This document shows, piece after piece, positions 5,836 through 13,622 of a stretch of DNA of 13,902 nucleotides. Numbering within the stretch: the stretch's first letter is position 1; every line of letters starts with the position of its first letter. This DNA comes from Candidatus Peregrinibacteria bacterium CG11_big_fil_rev_8_21_14_0_20_46_8 (GTDB lineage: Bacteria; Patescibacteriota; Gracilibacteria; UBA1369; UM-FILTER-53-11), in NCBI GenBank assembly GCA_002796025.1, contig PCVQ01000033.1, positions 1 to 13,902 of the forward strand, in the 5' to 3' direction. Under the pieces are notes generated by a model. The model was given only the letters and a program-made list of their open reading frames with translations. It searched no databases and was not told where the DNA came from. The position numbers and the translations under genes were made by a program.

Positions 5836-8800
5836 ATGCCAAAGAAAAGTTCAGCACGACAGGCGGGAAAAATTTCAACCAAGAAGCGAAGCGCCGCACG
5901 GTTGAAAAAGATTCTCGTTCTTGGAAGCGGAGCTCTTAAAATTGGAGAGGCCGGAGAATTTGACTATTCAGGCTCTCAGGCAATTAAGGCCCTCAAGGAA
6001 GAAAAGATCTCCACCGTGCTCGTGAATCCCAATATTGCTACCAATCAGACTTCCAAAGACCTCGCCGACGAGGTTTATTTTTTACCTGTCGATCCCTACT
6101 TTGTAGAAAAAGTTATCGAAAAGGAGAAGCCGGATGGCGTCCTGTTAAGTTTTGGCGGACAAACTGCACTAAACTGCGGCGTAGCACTTGAGCAAAAAGG
6201 TGTATTTGCAAAACACGGCGTGCGGGTATTAGGAACGCCGGTAAAGGCGATCGAGATGACCGAAGACCGTCAGCTGTTTAAAGAAGTTCTGAAAAAAGTC
6301 GATGTAAAAACACCAAAGAGTTTTGCCTGCAATAATAAAGCAGCGGCACTGAAGGCTGCAAAGAAGATTGGATATCCGGTAATTTTGCGTGCAGCCTACG
6401 CACTCGGCGGTAAGGGATCAGGTACAGCACACGATGAAAAAACACTCAAACCGATGATCGAAACTGCCTTTGCATTCTCACCCCAAGTACTCATTGAAGA
6501 AGATCTGACCGGCTGGAAAGAAGTAGAATACGAAATTGTGCGCGATGCATACGACAACTGCATAACGGTTTGTAATATGGAGAATATCGATCCGCTCGGC
6601 ATTCATACCGGCGAATCGATTGTCATTGCACCATCACAGACCCTGACCAACGAGGAATATCACTTTTTACGCGAAATTAGCATTCGTGTGATTCGCGAAA
6701 TCGGCATCATTGGAGAGTGCAATATTCAATTTGCTTTGGATCCAAAATCGCTTGAATACCGCGTCATCGAAGTAAATGCAAGGCTTTCGCGCTCCAGCGC
6801 GCTGGCGTCAAAAGCAACTGGCTATCCGCTGGCACACGTTGCAGCAAAACTGGCGCTCGGTTATGCACTTCCCGATATAAAAAATGCGGTGACGAAAACA
6901 ACAAGTGCGTGTTTTGAACCGGCGCTCGACTACGTTGCGCTCAAAATTCCGCGCTGGGATCTGGATAAATTTAAAAAAGTTTCGCAGGAAATCTCTACAG
7001 AGATGAAGTCGGTTGGTGAAATTATGGCCTTGGGGCGCAGCTTTGAAGAAGTTTTGCAAAAGGGATTACGAATGCTGCAAATCGGCCTGCTGGGCTTTGC
7101 TGCAAATAAAAAGGTAAAACTTCATTTTAATAATCTTCAGCGCGATATTAAAGTCGCGACGCCAAAACGAATTCTCGCAATAGCCGATGCACTGCGCAAA
7201 GGGTGGAGCACAAAAAAAATTGCGCGCCTCAGCGGAATTGACCCCTGGTTCTTAGATAAAATGAAGAACATTATCGATATGGAGAAGCGGCTTGCACACG
7301 AGCGATGTACGCGTGAGGATCTGTATCAGGCAAAACGGTATGGTTTTTCTGATAAACAGATCGGCAATATTATCGAGCAAAGTGAGCAGTCCGTCCGGGC
7401 ACTGCGCAAAAAAATGAAGGTGCTTCCCTCAATAAAGCAAATCGACACGATGGCGGCCGAATTCCCGGCTCAAACAAATTATTTGTATGTTACCTATCAT
7501 GGCATAGAAAATGACATTAAGCCGGACAAACGGCGCAAAAAAATAATGGTTTTGGGCAGTGGCGCATATGCCATTGGAACCTCAGTAGAGTTCGACTGGT
7601 GCAGCGTAACCTGCGTAAAGACGCTGGAAAAATTAGGCTACGAAACAATTATGGTTAACTACAATCCCGAAACCGTATCAACCGATTACGATACATGCAG
7701 CAAGCTCTACTTCGATGAACTCTCGCTCGAACGCGTACTCGATATTTACGAAACCGAAAAGCCTGAAGGCGTTGTAATTTCTACCGGCGGCCAGGTGCCA
7801 AATAATCTTGCGATGAAGCTGCATGCGGCGGGCGTGAAGATTTTGGGTACATCGCCGCGCAATATCGACCGTGCCGAAGACCGCCACAAATTTTCGGCGC
7901 TCTGCGACGAATTAAAGATCGATCAGCCGCAGTGGCGCAGTTTAAGTTCCCTCTCGCAAATTAAATCATTTGCAAAAGATGTCGGATATCCGCTGCTAGT
8001 ACGGCCGAGTTATGTATTGAGCGGAGCCGCAATGAGCGTGGCTCAAAATATACGCGATTTAGAAAACTTCTTAGGCAAAGCCGCAGAAATATCTACCGAA
8101 GCACCGGTAGTAGTCAGCAAATTTGAAACTGGTGCAAAAGAAATCGAGATTGATGCGGTAGCGCACAAAGGCCAGATTGTTATCTATGCAATTTCCGAAC
8201 ACATCGAAAATGCCGGGGTGCATTCGGGCGATGCCACTATGGTCATGCCTCCCCAAAAACTCTACTTTGAAACAATTAAGCGCATTACCTCAATTGCACA
8301 AAAAATAGCACGTGAGCTCGAAATAAGCGGCCCGTTCAACATGCAATTTTTGGCAAAAAACAATGATGTTAAAGTAATTGAATGCAATCTGCGTTCGAGC
8401 CGAAGCTTTCCGTTTGCCTCAAAAGTTACCGGCTATAACTTTATAGAGATTGCAACATATGCCATGCTGCATGCGCCAGAAATTGAAAAGATAAAAACTG
8501 AGCAGTATCACACACTCGATATGGAGCACGTTGGTGTAAAAGCCCCCCAATTCAGCTTTTCACGCCTCAAAGGAGCCGATCCGGTGCTCGGTGTCGAGAT
8601 GGCTTCGACGGGAGAGGTTGCATGTTTTGGCGACGATATGTACGAAGCACTACTCAAAGCGATGATCTCTACCGGCTTTACAATTCCAAAGAAGAGCATC
8701 TGTTTAACCATCGGTAAACTCGAAAACAAACTCGACCTGCTGCCTACAGTTAAAAAATTAGTGGATATGAATTTTGAGCTCTACGCTACCGAAGGCACTG

Positions 8801-9096
8801 CAAAATTTTTGCGACAGCACAAAATTCGCACCAAAATTCTGCATAAAGCACGGGCAAAGAAAAAACCGAACATAATCGACTATATTGCAGATAAAAAGAT
8901 CGATCTTGTTATCGACATTCCAAAATCATACCGGCACGAAGATATTACAGATGGCTATTTGATCCGGCGCCGCGCCGTGGATTCAAACATTCCGCTCATT
9001 ACCAATGTGCAAATTGCACGCATTGTAATCGAAGCCATCCGGCGCTATAGCGCAGACGAGCTGCGAATTAAATCGTGGAAGGAGTATGTGGCCTAA
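5836..9096 (+). CDS. carB: carbamoyl-phosphate synthase large subunit, CAD/Bacteroidetes-like type
   Basis: 1086 aa, full length. It makes carbamoyl phosphate from bicarbonate, ammonia (from glutamine via CarA) and two ATP, the entry to pyrimidine and arginine synthesis. The two ATP-grasp halves start at about residues 26 (ILVLGSGALKIGEAGEF) and 570 (IMVLGSGAYAIGTSVEF). Metal and ATP ligands are intact in both: NIQF plus EVNARLSRSS, and NMQF plus ECNLRSSRSF. From about 950 to the end is an MGS-like allosteric domain (LLPTVKKLV, TEGTAKFL, GYLIRRRAVDSNIPLITN). GEAGEFDYSGSQAIKALKE, IGTSVEFDW and TNYLYVTY are hallmarks of the eukaryotic CAD and Bacteroidetes form, not the E. coli form. A basic tail of about 25 residues precedes the first strand. 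No carA lies nearby. The gene converges with the SLH gene, 18 bp away. Confidence 0.97.
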   Translation: MPKKSSARQAGKISTKKRSAARLKKILVLGSGALKIGEAGEFDYSGSQAIKALKEEKISTVLVNPNIATNQTSKDLADEVYFLPVDPYFVEKVIEKEKPDGVLLSFGGQTALNCGVALEQKGVFAKHGVRVLGTPVKAIEMTEDRQLFKEVLKKVDVKTPKSFACNNKAAALKAAKKIGYPVILRAAYALGGKGSGTAHDEKTLKPMIETAFAFSPQVLIEEDLTGWKEVEYEIVRDAYDNCITVCNMENIDPLGIHTGESIVIAPSQTLTNEEYHFLREISIRVIREIGIIGECNIQFALDPKSLEYRVIEVNARLSRSSALASKATGYPLAHVAAKLALGYALPDIKNAVTKTTSACFEPALDYVALKIPRWDLDKFKKVSQEISTEMKSVGEIMALGRSFEEVLQKGLRMLQIGLLGFAANKKVKLHFNNLQRDIKVATPKRILAIADALRKGWSTKKIARLSGIDPWFLDKMKNIIDMEKRLAHERCTREDLYQAKRYGFSDKQIGNIIEQSEQSVRALRKKMKVLPSIKQIDTMAAEFPAQTNYLYVTYHGIENDIKPDKRRKKIMVLGSGAYAIGTSVEFDWCSVTCVKTLEKLGYETIMVNYNPETVSTDYDTCSKLYFDELSLERVLDIYETEKPEGVVISTGGQVPNNLAMKLHAAGVKILGTSPRNIDRAEDRHKFSALCDELKIDQPQWRSLSSLSQIKSFAKDVGYPLLVRPSYVLSGAAMSVAQNIRDLENFLGKAAEISTEAPVVVSKFETGAKEIEIDAVAHKGQIVIYAISEHIENAGVHSGDATMVMPPQKLYFETIKRITSIAQKIARELEISGPFNMQFLAKNNDVKVIECNLRSSRSFPFASKVTGYNFIEIATYAMLHAPEIEKIKTEQYHTLDMEHVGVKAPQFSFSRLKGADPVLGVEMASTGEVACFGDDMYEALLKAMISTGFTIPKKSICLTIGKLENKLDLLPTVKKLVDMNFELYATEGTAKFLRQHKIRTKILHKARAKKKPNIIDYIADKKIDLVIDIPKSYRHEDITDGYLIRRRAVDSNIPLITNVQIARIVIEAIRRYSADELRIKSWKEYVA

Positions 9097-9125
9097 AAAT
9101 CTACGGTAGTATTTCTAACTAGGCC
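9090..9125. terminator. inverted repeat between convergent carB and SLH genes, possible bidirectional terminator
   Basis: GGCCTA at 9090-9095 and TAGGCC at 9120-9125 are perfect inverted repeats. Nested inside, AAAT (9097-9100) can pair with ATTT (9111-9114). The structure spans both stop codons: the carB TAA and the minus-strand TAG of the SLH gene. The 18-bp convergent gap makes a shared terminator plausible, but the GC stem is short and no clear U tract follows on either side. Confidence 0.3.
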
Positions 9126-11685
9126 TACCGAATTTAGTTCGAATTGGTTCTCCATCCTCATCTAACTTACAGAAATCTTTTTTCCCCTGCCAATCATTGA
9201 ATTTAAATGATACGGCGCACCAATCATCTGTTGTCCAACAGTATCCTGTATAATCACAGTACTGTCCTTCTGATGATGCTGGAGCATCATTTTGCGGTAT
9301 ATTGCTTAAATTCTCTTCGTCCGGCTCAATCTCGCAAATTGTGCCGGTATTTCCAGACTCGCCATGCAATTCCGGTGGTGCTTTTACTTCGCCCGAGTCG
9401 GCCCGTGCTGCATTGCCGTCAAATTGCTTACCACCACGGCCAGCTTCAACTGAAGCAAAAGCTCCGACATATCCACCTGCTTCGCCGCCGGCACCTGGAT
9501 GCTCTGTGCCATTACCGCCTTCGCCGCCGCGGCCGGCTTGCACTTTGTACATATCTCCACCGCGGCCACCAATGTATCCGCGGCCACCTTCGCCTGCCTG
9601 AACCACAAAAATATCGCCGCCTTTCCCACCTTCACCCCCAATTCCTTGATCGCCTTCTTTGCATGAATTTCCGCCTTTGCCGCCGGGTCCGGCAATTGCC
9701 GTAGCCGGAATAATAGCAGCAGCTCCGCCGTCACCTCCTTTTGATTCCACATAAAACTCTTCGAGCAATTCTTTATAGCTGCTAAATGTATATGGCGTGG
9801 TAGCAAACTCACCCGGAACATTTTCATCTTTTAAAATATTTCCGCCATTACCCATAAAACACGAGGCACCGCCACCAGCTTGTCCTTGAGAGGCGGCTTC
9901 TTGTGCTGTCTCATGTGCGCCGTCAAAGCCGCCATTTCCTTGTACAAAACAGAGGCCACCGCGGCCCCCTTCTGCAAAATTAACCGGAAGATGATTAAAG
10001 ACCACATCACCGCCAATACCTCCAATTGCTTTGGCCGTCGGCGCTTCATCGCCGGTAGCAGTAAAAGCAAGTTGGTTTATATTATTGTAAAGCGCATCCC
10101 CGCCAGCACCTCCCTTTCGCACACCGTCGCCACCCTTACCGCCCACAAATTCGATTAAATTTAAATTCTTAAAATCGTGCTCCTCTGCAATATTTGCACT
10201 CACTTCACCGCCATCGCCGGCAAGACCACCTAATACAAGCAGGCGATCACTGCTTATACTCTCTCCAAGACCGATATGCGGATTCAGCAGGCTCGGCTTG
10301 GGATCTATTGGCCCTTCTATAAGGCCATTCGGCATACGCATGTAGTATACAACCGGGGGATACAGTCCTGTATTTGGAATAAGTTTCCCCGAGCGCCCGC
10401 CATTACCGCCGCGCAACGTATATTTTTCATCAAAACTTGTTCCTTCGGCAAATCGATCAAATTCAACGGTAACATTGGCGCCGTTTCCGCCATTACCAAG
10501 CTCAAAAAGCGCGATGCCGTTGACATCTTTATGAGGAACAATAATACGCACCTGGCCTTGGGGTGCGTTCAAAACGATATCGCCGCCATCCTTACCGGCT
10601 GCCGCTTCAAATTCTGCTGCATTATTGTAATCGGTGATCATCACATCATTGCCATCGGGCCCATCCAAAGTTTGCAGGGTTGCAGTATTGTTTATAACAA
10701 TATGCCCCCGCCGCGCAGTAAGACGAATGGAGCGCTGGCCGAATATTGGCGAAAAACGTCCGTCGAGCACCGCGCCCGAGTTCTGTGCATGCGCAACCGG
10801 CCAGCGGAGCCACGCAGTTAAACTGCGCCCATCGCGCGACTTTTGATATGCAACCTCTCCGCTGCCGGCGCCCGCAATTTTGAGCGTACCGTTAATCTCG
10901 ATGTCACCATTTTCTGCAATCAATTCAAATGCATCCGGCGCTTCATGTTCGGCGTCCGGTGTTGGCATGAGTTCGAGCATACCGTCGATTGTAATTTTAT
11001 CTTGAGAAACAATGGTGTGCTGAGAAACCTGATAGTGGTCGGATTCTCCCACGATCAATTCGGGAACTTCCAGCTCATTTTTATCGATCGCATCATAGGT
11101 AAGCGAAAGTTTCGTATCTACATTGGCATCGAGCCGGTAAATCATTTCTGCAATTTCTCCGCGCGTAACATTTTTATCAAAGGCATAGATCGTCGCCGGT
11201 ACTGCATTACGCCCGGCAAGGCCGTTCACAAAGGGCTCATACCATGTGACATCGCCGCTCTTAGGCAGCCCATACGACTGCGCAAGAATTGCCGATGCTT
11301 CAGCAAAATTTAAACTGTTAGCGGGCTTAAAAGTCCCATCGGGGTATCCGGCAATAATGCCCTCGGCTACGGCCACGCAGACAAATTTCCCGTACCACTC
11401 ACTGGCAGGCGCATCCGGGAAGCGCGCTGCGGTACAGCTGTCAATCCGCGCTTGATCAAAGCGCGTCCGTACCATCATCGTCACAAATTCCGCACGATTA
11501 ATAAGATTAGCCGGACCAAACGTACCATCGGGATATCCGGCAACAATCCCATTATCGCGCACATAATTTATGGCATCGATATTCACATGCGCGGGAGCCA
11601 CGTCGCTAAATTGCGCAGATGAAATACTGCCGGCCAAAAGCACACCGATGATTAGGAGCAGGGAAGCGAGAGTGTATTTTTTCAT
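9115..11685 (-). CDS. SLH-anchored glycine-rich surface protein
   Basis: 856 aa from the preferred ATG at 11683-11685. Residues 1-24 form a classical signal peptide (KK start, hydrophobic core, cleavage near SSA). Three S-layer homology repeats follow at about 26-73, 89-138 and 148-185 (FSDVAPAHVNIDAINYVRD, GIVAGYPDGTF, GIIAGYPDGTFKPAN), the modules that bind cell-wall polysaccharide. Residues about 205-395 contain strand-turn repeats such as NGDIEINGTLKIAG and GGDIVLNAPQG, suggesting a parallel beta-helix. About 397-762 is a glycine-rich stretch built on GG-x-GG units with three copies of a longer repeat near 689, 709 and 739 (core VQAG or VEAG). A cysteine-containing acidic tail (Cys784, 810, 816, 823, 839) ends the protein. 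Probable S-layer or adhesin component; ligand unknown. An in-frame ATG at 11709 is possible but overlaps the upstream gene and puts charged residues before the signal peptide. Confidence 0.88.
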   Translation of the reverse strand: MKKYTLASLLLIIGVLLAGSISSAQFSDVAPAHVNIDAINYVRDNGIVAGYPDGTFGPANLINRAEFVTMMVRTRFDQARIDSCTAARFPDAPASEWYGKFVCVAVAEGIIAGYPDGTFKPANSLNFAEASAILAQSYGLPKSGDVTWYEPFVNGLAGRNAVPATIYAFDKNVTRGEIAEMIYRLDANVDTKLSLTYDAIDKNELEVPELIVGESDHYQVSQHTIVSQDKITIDGMLELMPTPDAEHEAPDAFELIAENGDIEINGTLKIAGAGSGEVAYQKSRDGRSLTAWLRWPVAHAQNSGAVLDGRFSPIFGQRSIRLTARRGHIVINNTATLQTLDGPDGNDVMITDYNNAAEFEAAAGKDGGDIVLNAPQGQVRIIVPHKDVNGIALFELGNGGNGANVTVEFDRFAEGTSFDEKYTLRGGNGGRSGKLIPNTGLYPPVVYYMRMPNGLIEGPIDPKPSLLNPHIGLGESISSDRLLVLGGLAGDGGEVSANIAEEHDFKNLNLIEFVGGKGGDGVRKGGAGGDALYNNINQLAFTATGDEAPTAKAIGGIGGDVVFNHLPVNFAEGGRGGLCFVQGNGGFDGAHETAQEAASQGQAGGGASCFMGNGGNILKDENVPGEFATTPYTFSSYKELLEEFYVESKGGDGGAAAIIPATAIAGPGGKGGNSCKEGDQGIGGEGGKGGDIFVVQAGEGGRGYIGGRGGDMYKVQAGRGGEGGNGTEHPGAGGEAGGYVGAFASVEAGRGGKQFDGNAARADSGEVKAPPELHGESGNTGTICEIEPDEENLSNIPQNDAPASSEGQYCDYTGYCWTTDDWCAVSFKFNDWQGKKDFCKLDEDGEPIRTKFGRPS

Positions 11686-11692
11686 ATGTAAT

Positions 11693-11986
11693 CTAGGATC
11701 TTTTTTCATAGATAATTTTCTGTTCTTTCAAAATAGCAGAACGCAATTTAGGATTGATTGAGTTATATGTCAGCAAATCAATCTTTTTCCCAGTAATTTT
11801 TTCTAAATTTTCCTTTAAATCAAATAAATCAAATAAACTTTTTTGACCTTTATACTTAATAATTAAATCTAAATCACTTTTTAAAGTATTTTCATTGCGT
11901 GCAAAAGAACCAAACACGGCAGCCTTCACCACATCCTGCTTTTTTAGCAAATGAACAATTTTTCGCTTCATTCCAGATGTAATCAT
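11693..11986 (-). CDS. MNT-type minimal nucleotidyltransferase
   Basis: 97 aa. The pol-beta-fold active site is clear: VFGSFARNENTLKSDLDLII contains the GSFAR turn followed by Ser-Asp-x-Asp, whose two aspartates bind metal. KKIDLLTYNSI supplies the third conserved strand with Asp. Family members are often the antitoxin (MntA) half of HEPN/MNT pairs, where they AMPylate the HEPN toxin; others are solitary. No HEPN gene flanks this one: the SLH gene starts 7 nt downstream and the cysteine-rich gene ends 17 nt upstream. I prefer the ATG at 11984-11986 (MITSGMKRK) because a good promoter lies 6 nt before it and 97 aa suits the family; a longer reading from 12028 would overlap the upstream gene. 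Base composition is unlike its neighbours: positions 11701-11880 contain 40 G/C of 180 (22%), which suggests acquisition from elsewhere. Confidence 0.85.
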   Translation of the reverse strand: MITSGMKRKIVHLLKKQDVVKAAVFGSFARNENTLKSDLDLIIKYKGQKSLFDLFDLKENLEKITGKKIDLLTYNSINPKLRSAILKEQKIIYEKRS

Positions 11987-11992
11987 ATATTG

Positions 11993-12021
11993 AGTATAGC
12001 GAATCAATACACCTCCTTCAA
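11993..12021 (-). promoter_or_regulatory. promoter of the MNT gene
   Basis: On the minus strand TTGAAG (12021-12016), spacer of exactly 17 bp, TATACT (11998-11993), then 6 nt to the ATG at 11986. The promoter overlaps the 3' end of the cysteine-rich gene. Transcription would begin at or beside the start codon. A GGAGGT at 12018-12013 is too far from this ATG to serve as its ribosome-binding site. Confidence 0.6.
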
Positions 12022-13608
12022 ATAGCACTCATCACAGTAAATAATCTCGGGCCGATCCGGTGCATAACTGGTTTGAACAACCTTCTTACACTTTGCACAT
12101 GCCCGCCCCCAAAGCTTTTTCGGATTCCTCTTTTCAAAGCGCGACCGATGGCGACAGTCCGGACACCTATCCGGCGCACGTATTTTGCGCTCCTTATAAA
12201 AAACTTTTTCTTGCGGAACGATTTTATAATTCTTCATACACTCAATACACGACAAAACTCCTTCCGGCAAATCGCCGCCATCTAAATACTGCTTCTTGTC
12301 TTTCTCTTTCCAGCGCCAGCCTTTTGCCAAAACCTCTTCTTTTGTGAGCGGGAAATATTCCTGGGCAACCGTCTCGTTGTACGCAAAAGGAGATAGTTGT
12401 GGATTCATAAATTCACCAAATTCGCCCGTCTTCTTCATATGTTCTATTATGCGCGGAACGAGGGCCTCATACTCTTCCTTTGAATACTGCTTATTCAAAA
12501 TACAGTAACGCTTTTTGTTCATAGATACGCAGCCAAAACAATCCTGTGTGTTGCCATAGCACATTAAGCAGTAGGTAAGATTATGGGAATCAATAGCATT
12601 AAAAGTAAAAAGAATATTTGTACTGCGCGTATTTGAAATCTGTTCGTAACAATGCTCAGAATAATAACCGAACGTGGTGTCATAGATATTTTTGCAAAAC
12701 TCACTGCCCCACACATAGCGGCCGGTATCGACTTCCTCCACATCATAGCCCTCGTGCACATCCTTTGAACGAACAATAAAATCACCGGTGCAGTCTTCGG
12801 TATTTGTAAGAATAGTTGCACGATGCGGCGTTGCCAGCTTTGCCGCTTCAAATTTTTTAAGCATTACGGCGAGTTCATCTTTGTTTGCCGCGCGATATAA
12901 TTCTATAAATTTTTCATATTCCTCTTTAGAAACCTTTTTATTAAAAATATGATATTCGGCATTCCGCAGCCCAACACATCCAAAACAATTGCTCACTCCC
13001 ACACAGTCATAACAATAATAAGAATCGACCGCCTCCTTACAAAGCTGCAAATATTGCGAACCGTAACATTTCCAGCAATCGATGCACTCATAACAGAGCT
13101 CACATCCATATGTGTTGTAACAGTCAAAACAGTTATTACCGTTTACCGTCAAATACGAATAAAAGACATCTTCACAATCTCCAACGCGCGTAGAGAGATA
13201 GCAGTTTTTCGAAGTAACGCAAAAAATACAGTACTCGCAGTTTGTCGAATTCCAGACCATGTTACTCAGCAAAGGGACACGCTCCATAACTTCGCGGATC
13301 TGCTCAAAAAATGGGCGCGAAAAATCTACTTCCTGACCGTAGTCGCATGGATCCCATGAATCGCTCCACCAGGCTTCCGGCGAATATACCGTAAATGGTA
13401 TATCGGGCGAATAAATCGAAAGAATCGATTTGCCGCTGGCATCGCACTTTCTCTGATATAGATTGCGCGAATTTCGAAACGCAAGCCTGCGCTGATGCCG
13501 GCAATCGGAACAGAGCGTCGGTGCCGGCACCTCGAATTCCTTATGCACCGCCCGGTCTGCATCCGTGATTTTAAATTGTAGCGAACAGTTTTTACAAGTT
13601 GACGTCAT
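12004..13608 (-). CDS. cysteine-rich double zinc-ribbon protein, CPR-type family of unknown function
   Basis: 534 aa with about 39 cysteines. I recognise the architecture from uncharacterised proteins of CPR genomes; no function is established. Residues 5-81 and 454-530 are two copies of one zinc-ribbon module that align without a gap. The C-terminal copy has four CxxC knuckles (454/457, 482/485, 504/507, 525/528). The N-terminal copy keeps 5/8 and 33/36 and Cys55, but has lost its other three. Between them, residues 124-211 hold 17 cysteines, and two related segments, NCFGCVGLRN near 207 and DCFGCVSMNKK further on, are each followed by an NK-x-x-SKEEYE helix. There is no signal peptide or membrane segment, so it is probably cytosolic. 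I chose ATG 13608 (MTSTCKNC); ATG 13617 is possible, and 13665 would overlap the upstream enzyme. It ends in TGA. The MNT promoter overlaps its 3' end. Confidence 0.8.
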   Translation of the reverse strand: MTSTCKNCSLQFKITDADRAVHKEFEVPAPTLCSDCRHQRRLAFRNSRNLYQRKCDASGKSILSIYSPDIPFTVYSPEAWWSDSWDPCDYGQEVDFSRPFFEQIREVMERVPLLSNMVWNSTNCEYCIFCVTSKNCYLSTRVGDCEDVFYSYLTVNGNNCFDCYNTYGCELCYECIDCWKCYGSQYLQLCKEAVDSYYCYDCVGVSNCFGCVGLRNAEYHIFNKKVSKEEYEKFIELYRAANKDELAVMLKKFEAAKLATPHRATILTNTEDCTGDFIVRSKDVHEGYDVEEVDTGRYVWGSEFCKNIYDTTFGYYSEHCYEQISNTRSTNILFTFNAIDSHNLTYCLMCYGNTQDCFGCVSMNKKRYCILNKQYSKEEYEALVPRIIEHMKKTGEFGEFMNPQLSPFAYNETVAQEYFPLTKEEVLAKGWRWKEKDKKQYLDGGDLPEGVLSCIECMKNYKIVPQEKVFYKERKIRAPDRCPDCRHRSRFEKRNPKKLWGRACAKCKKVVQTSYAPDRPEIIYCDECYLKEVY

Positions 13609-13622
13609 AGAATACATAGAGA

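Noticed and set aside
9480..9700. Dense ccgccg/ccacc-type repeats suggesting a tandem or CRISPR-like repeat array
   Set aside because: They are in-frame glycine codons of the minus-strand GG-x-GG region. Spacing is irregular and there is no repeat-spacer structure.
10276..10821. 181-codon plus-strand open frame, and a 165-codon one at 9207-9704, inside the SLH gene region
   Set aside because: They are antisense shadows of a glycine-rich gene whose GGN codons suppress stops on other frames. The minus-strand product has a signal peptide and SLH repeats; the shadows have no recognisable features.
11686..11709. SLH gene start at ATG 11709
   Set aside because: It adds KKDPRLH before an otherwise classical signal peptide and overlaps the MNT stop. 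ATG 11685 is more natural, though the choice is not certain.
11693..12028. Longer MNT reading from ATG 12028, or a TTG start after GGAGGT near 12013-12018
   Set aside because: The ATG overlaps the upstream gene, and the GGAGGT is only 3 nt from the TTG. The promoter at 12021-11993 places transcription start next to ATG 11986.
12949..13359. 136-codon plus-strand open frame opposite the cysteine-rich gene
   Set aside because: It lies fully antisense to a well-supported protein with internally repeated zinc-ribbon motifs. No family features are seen.
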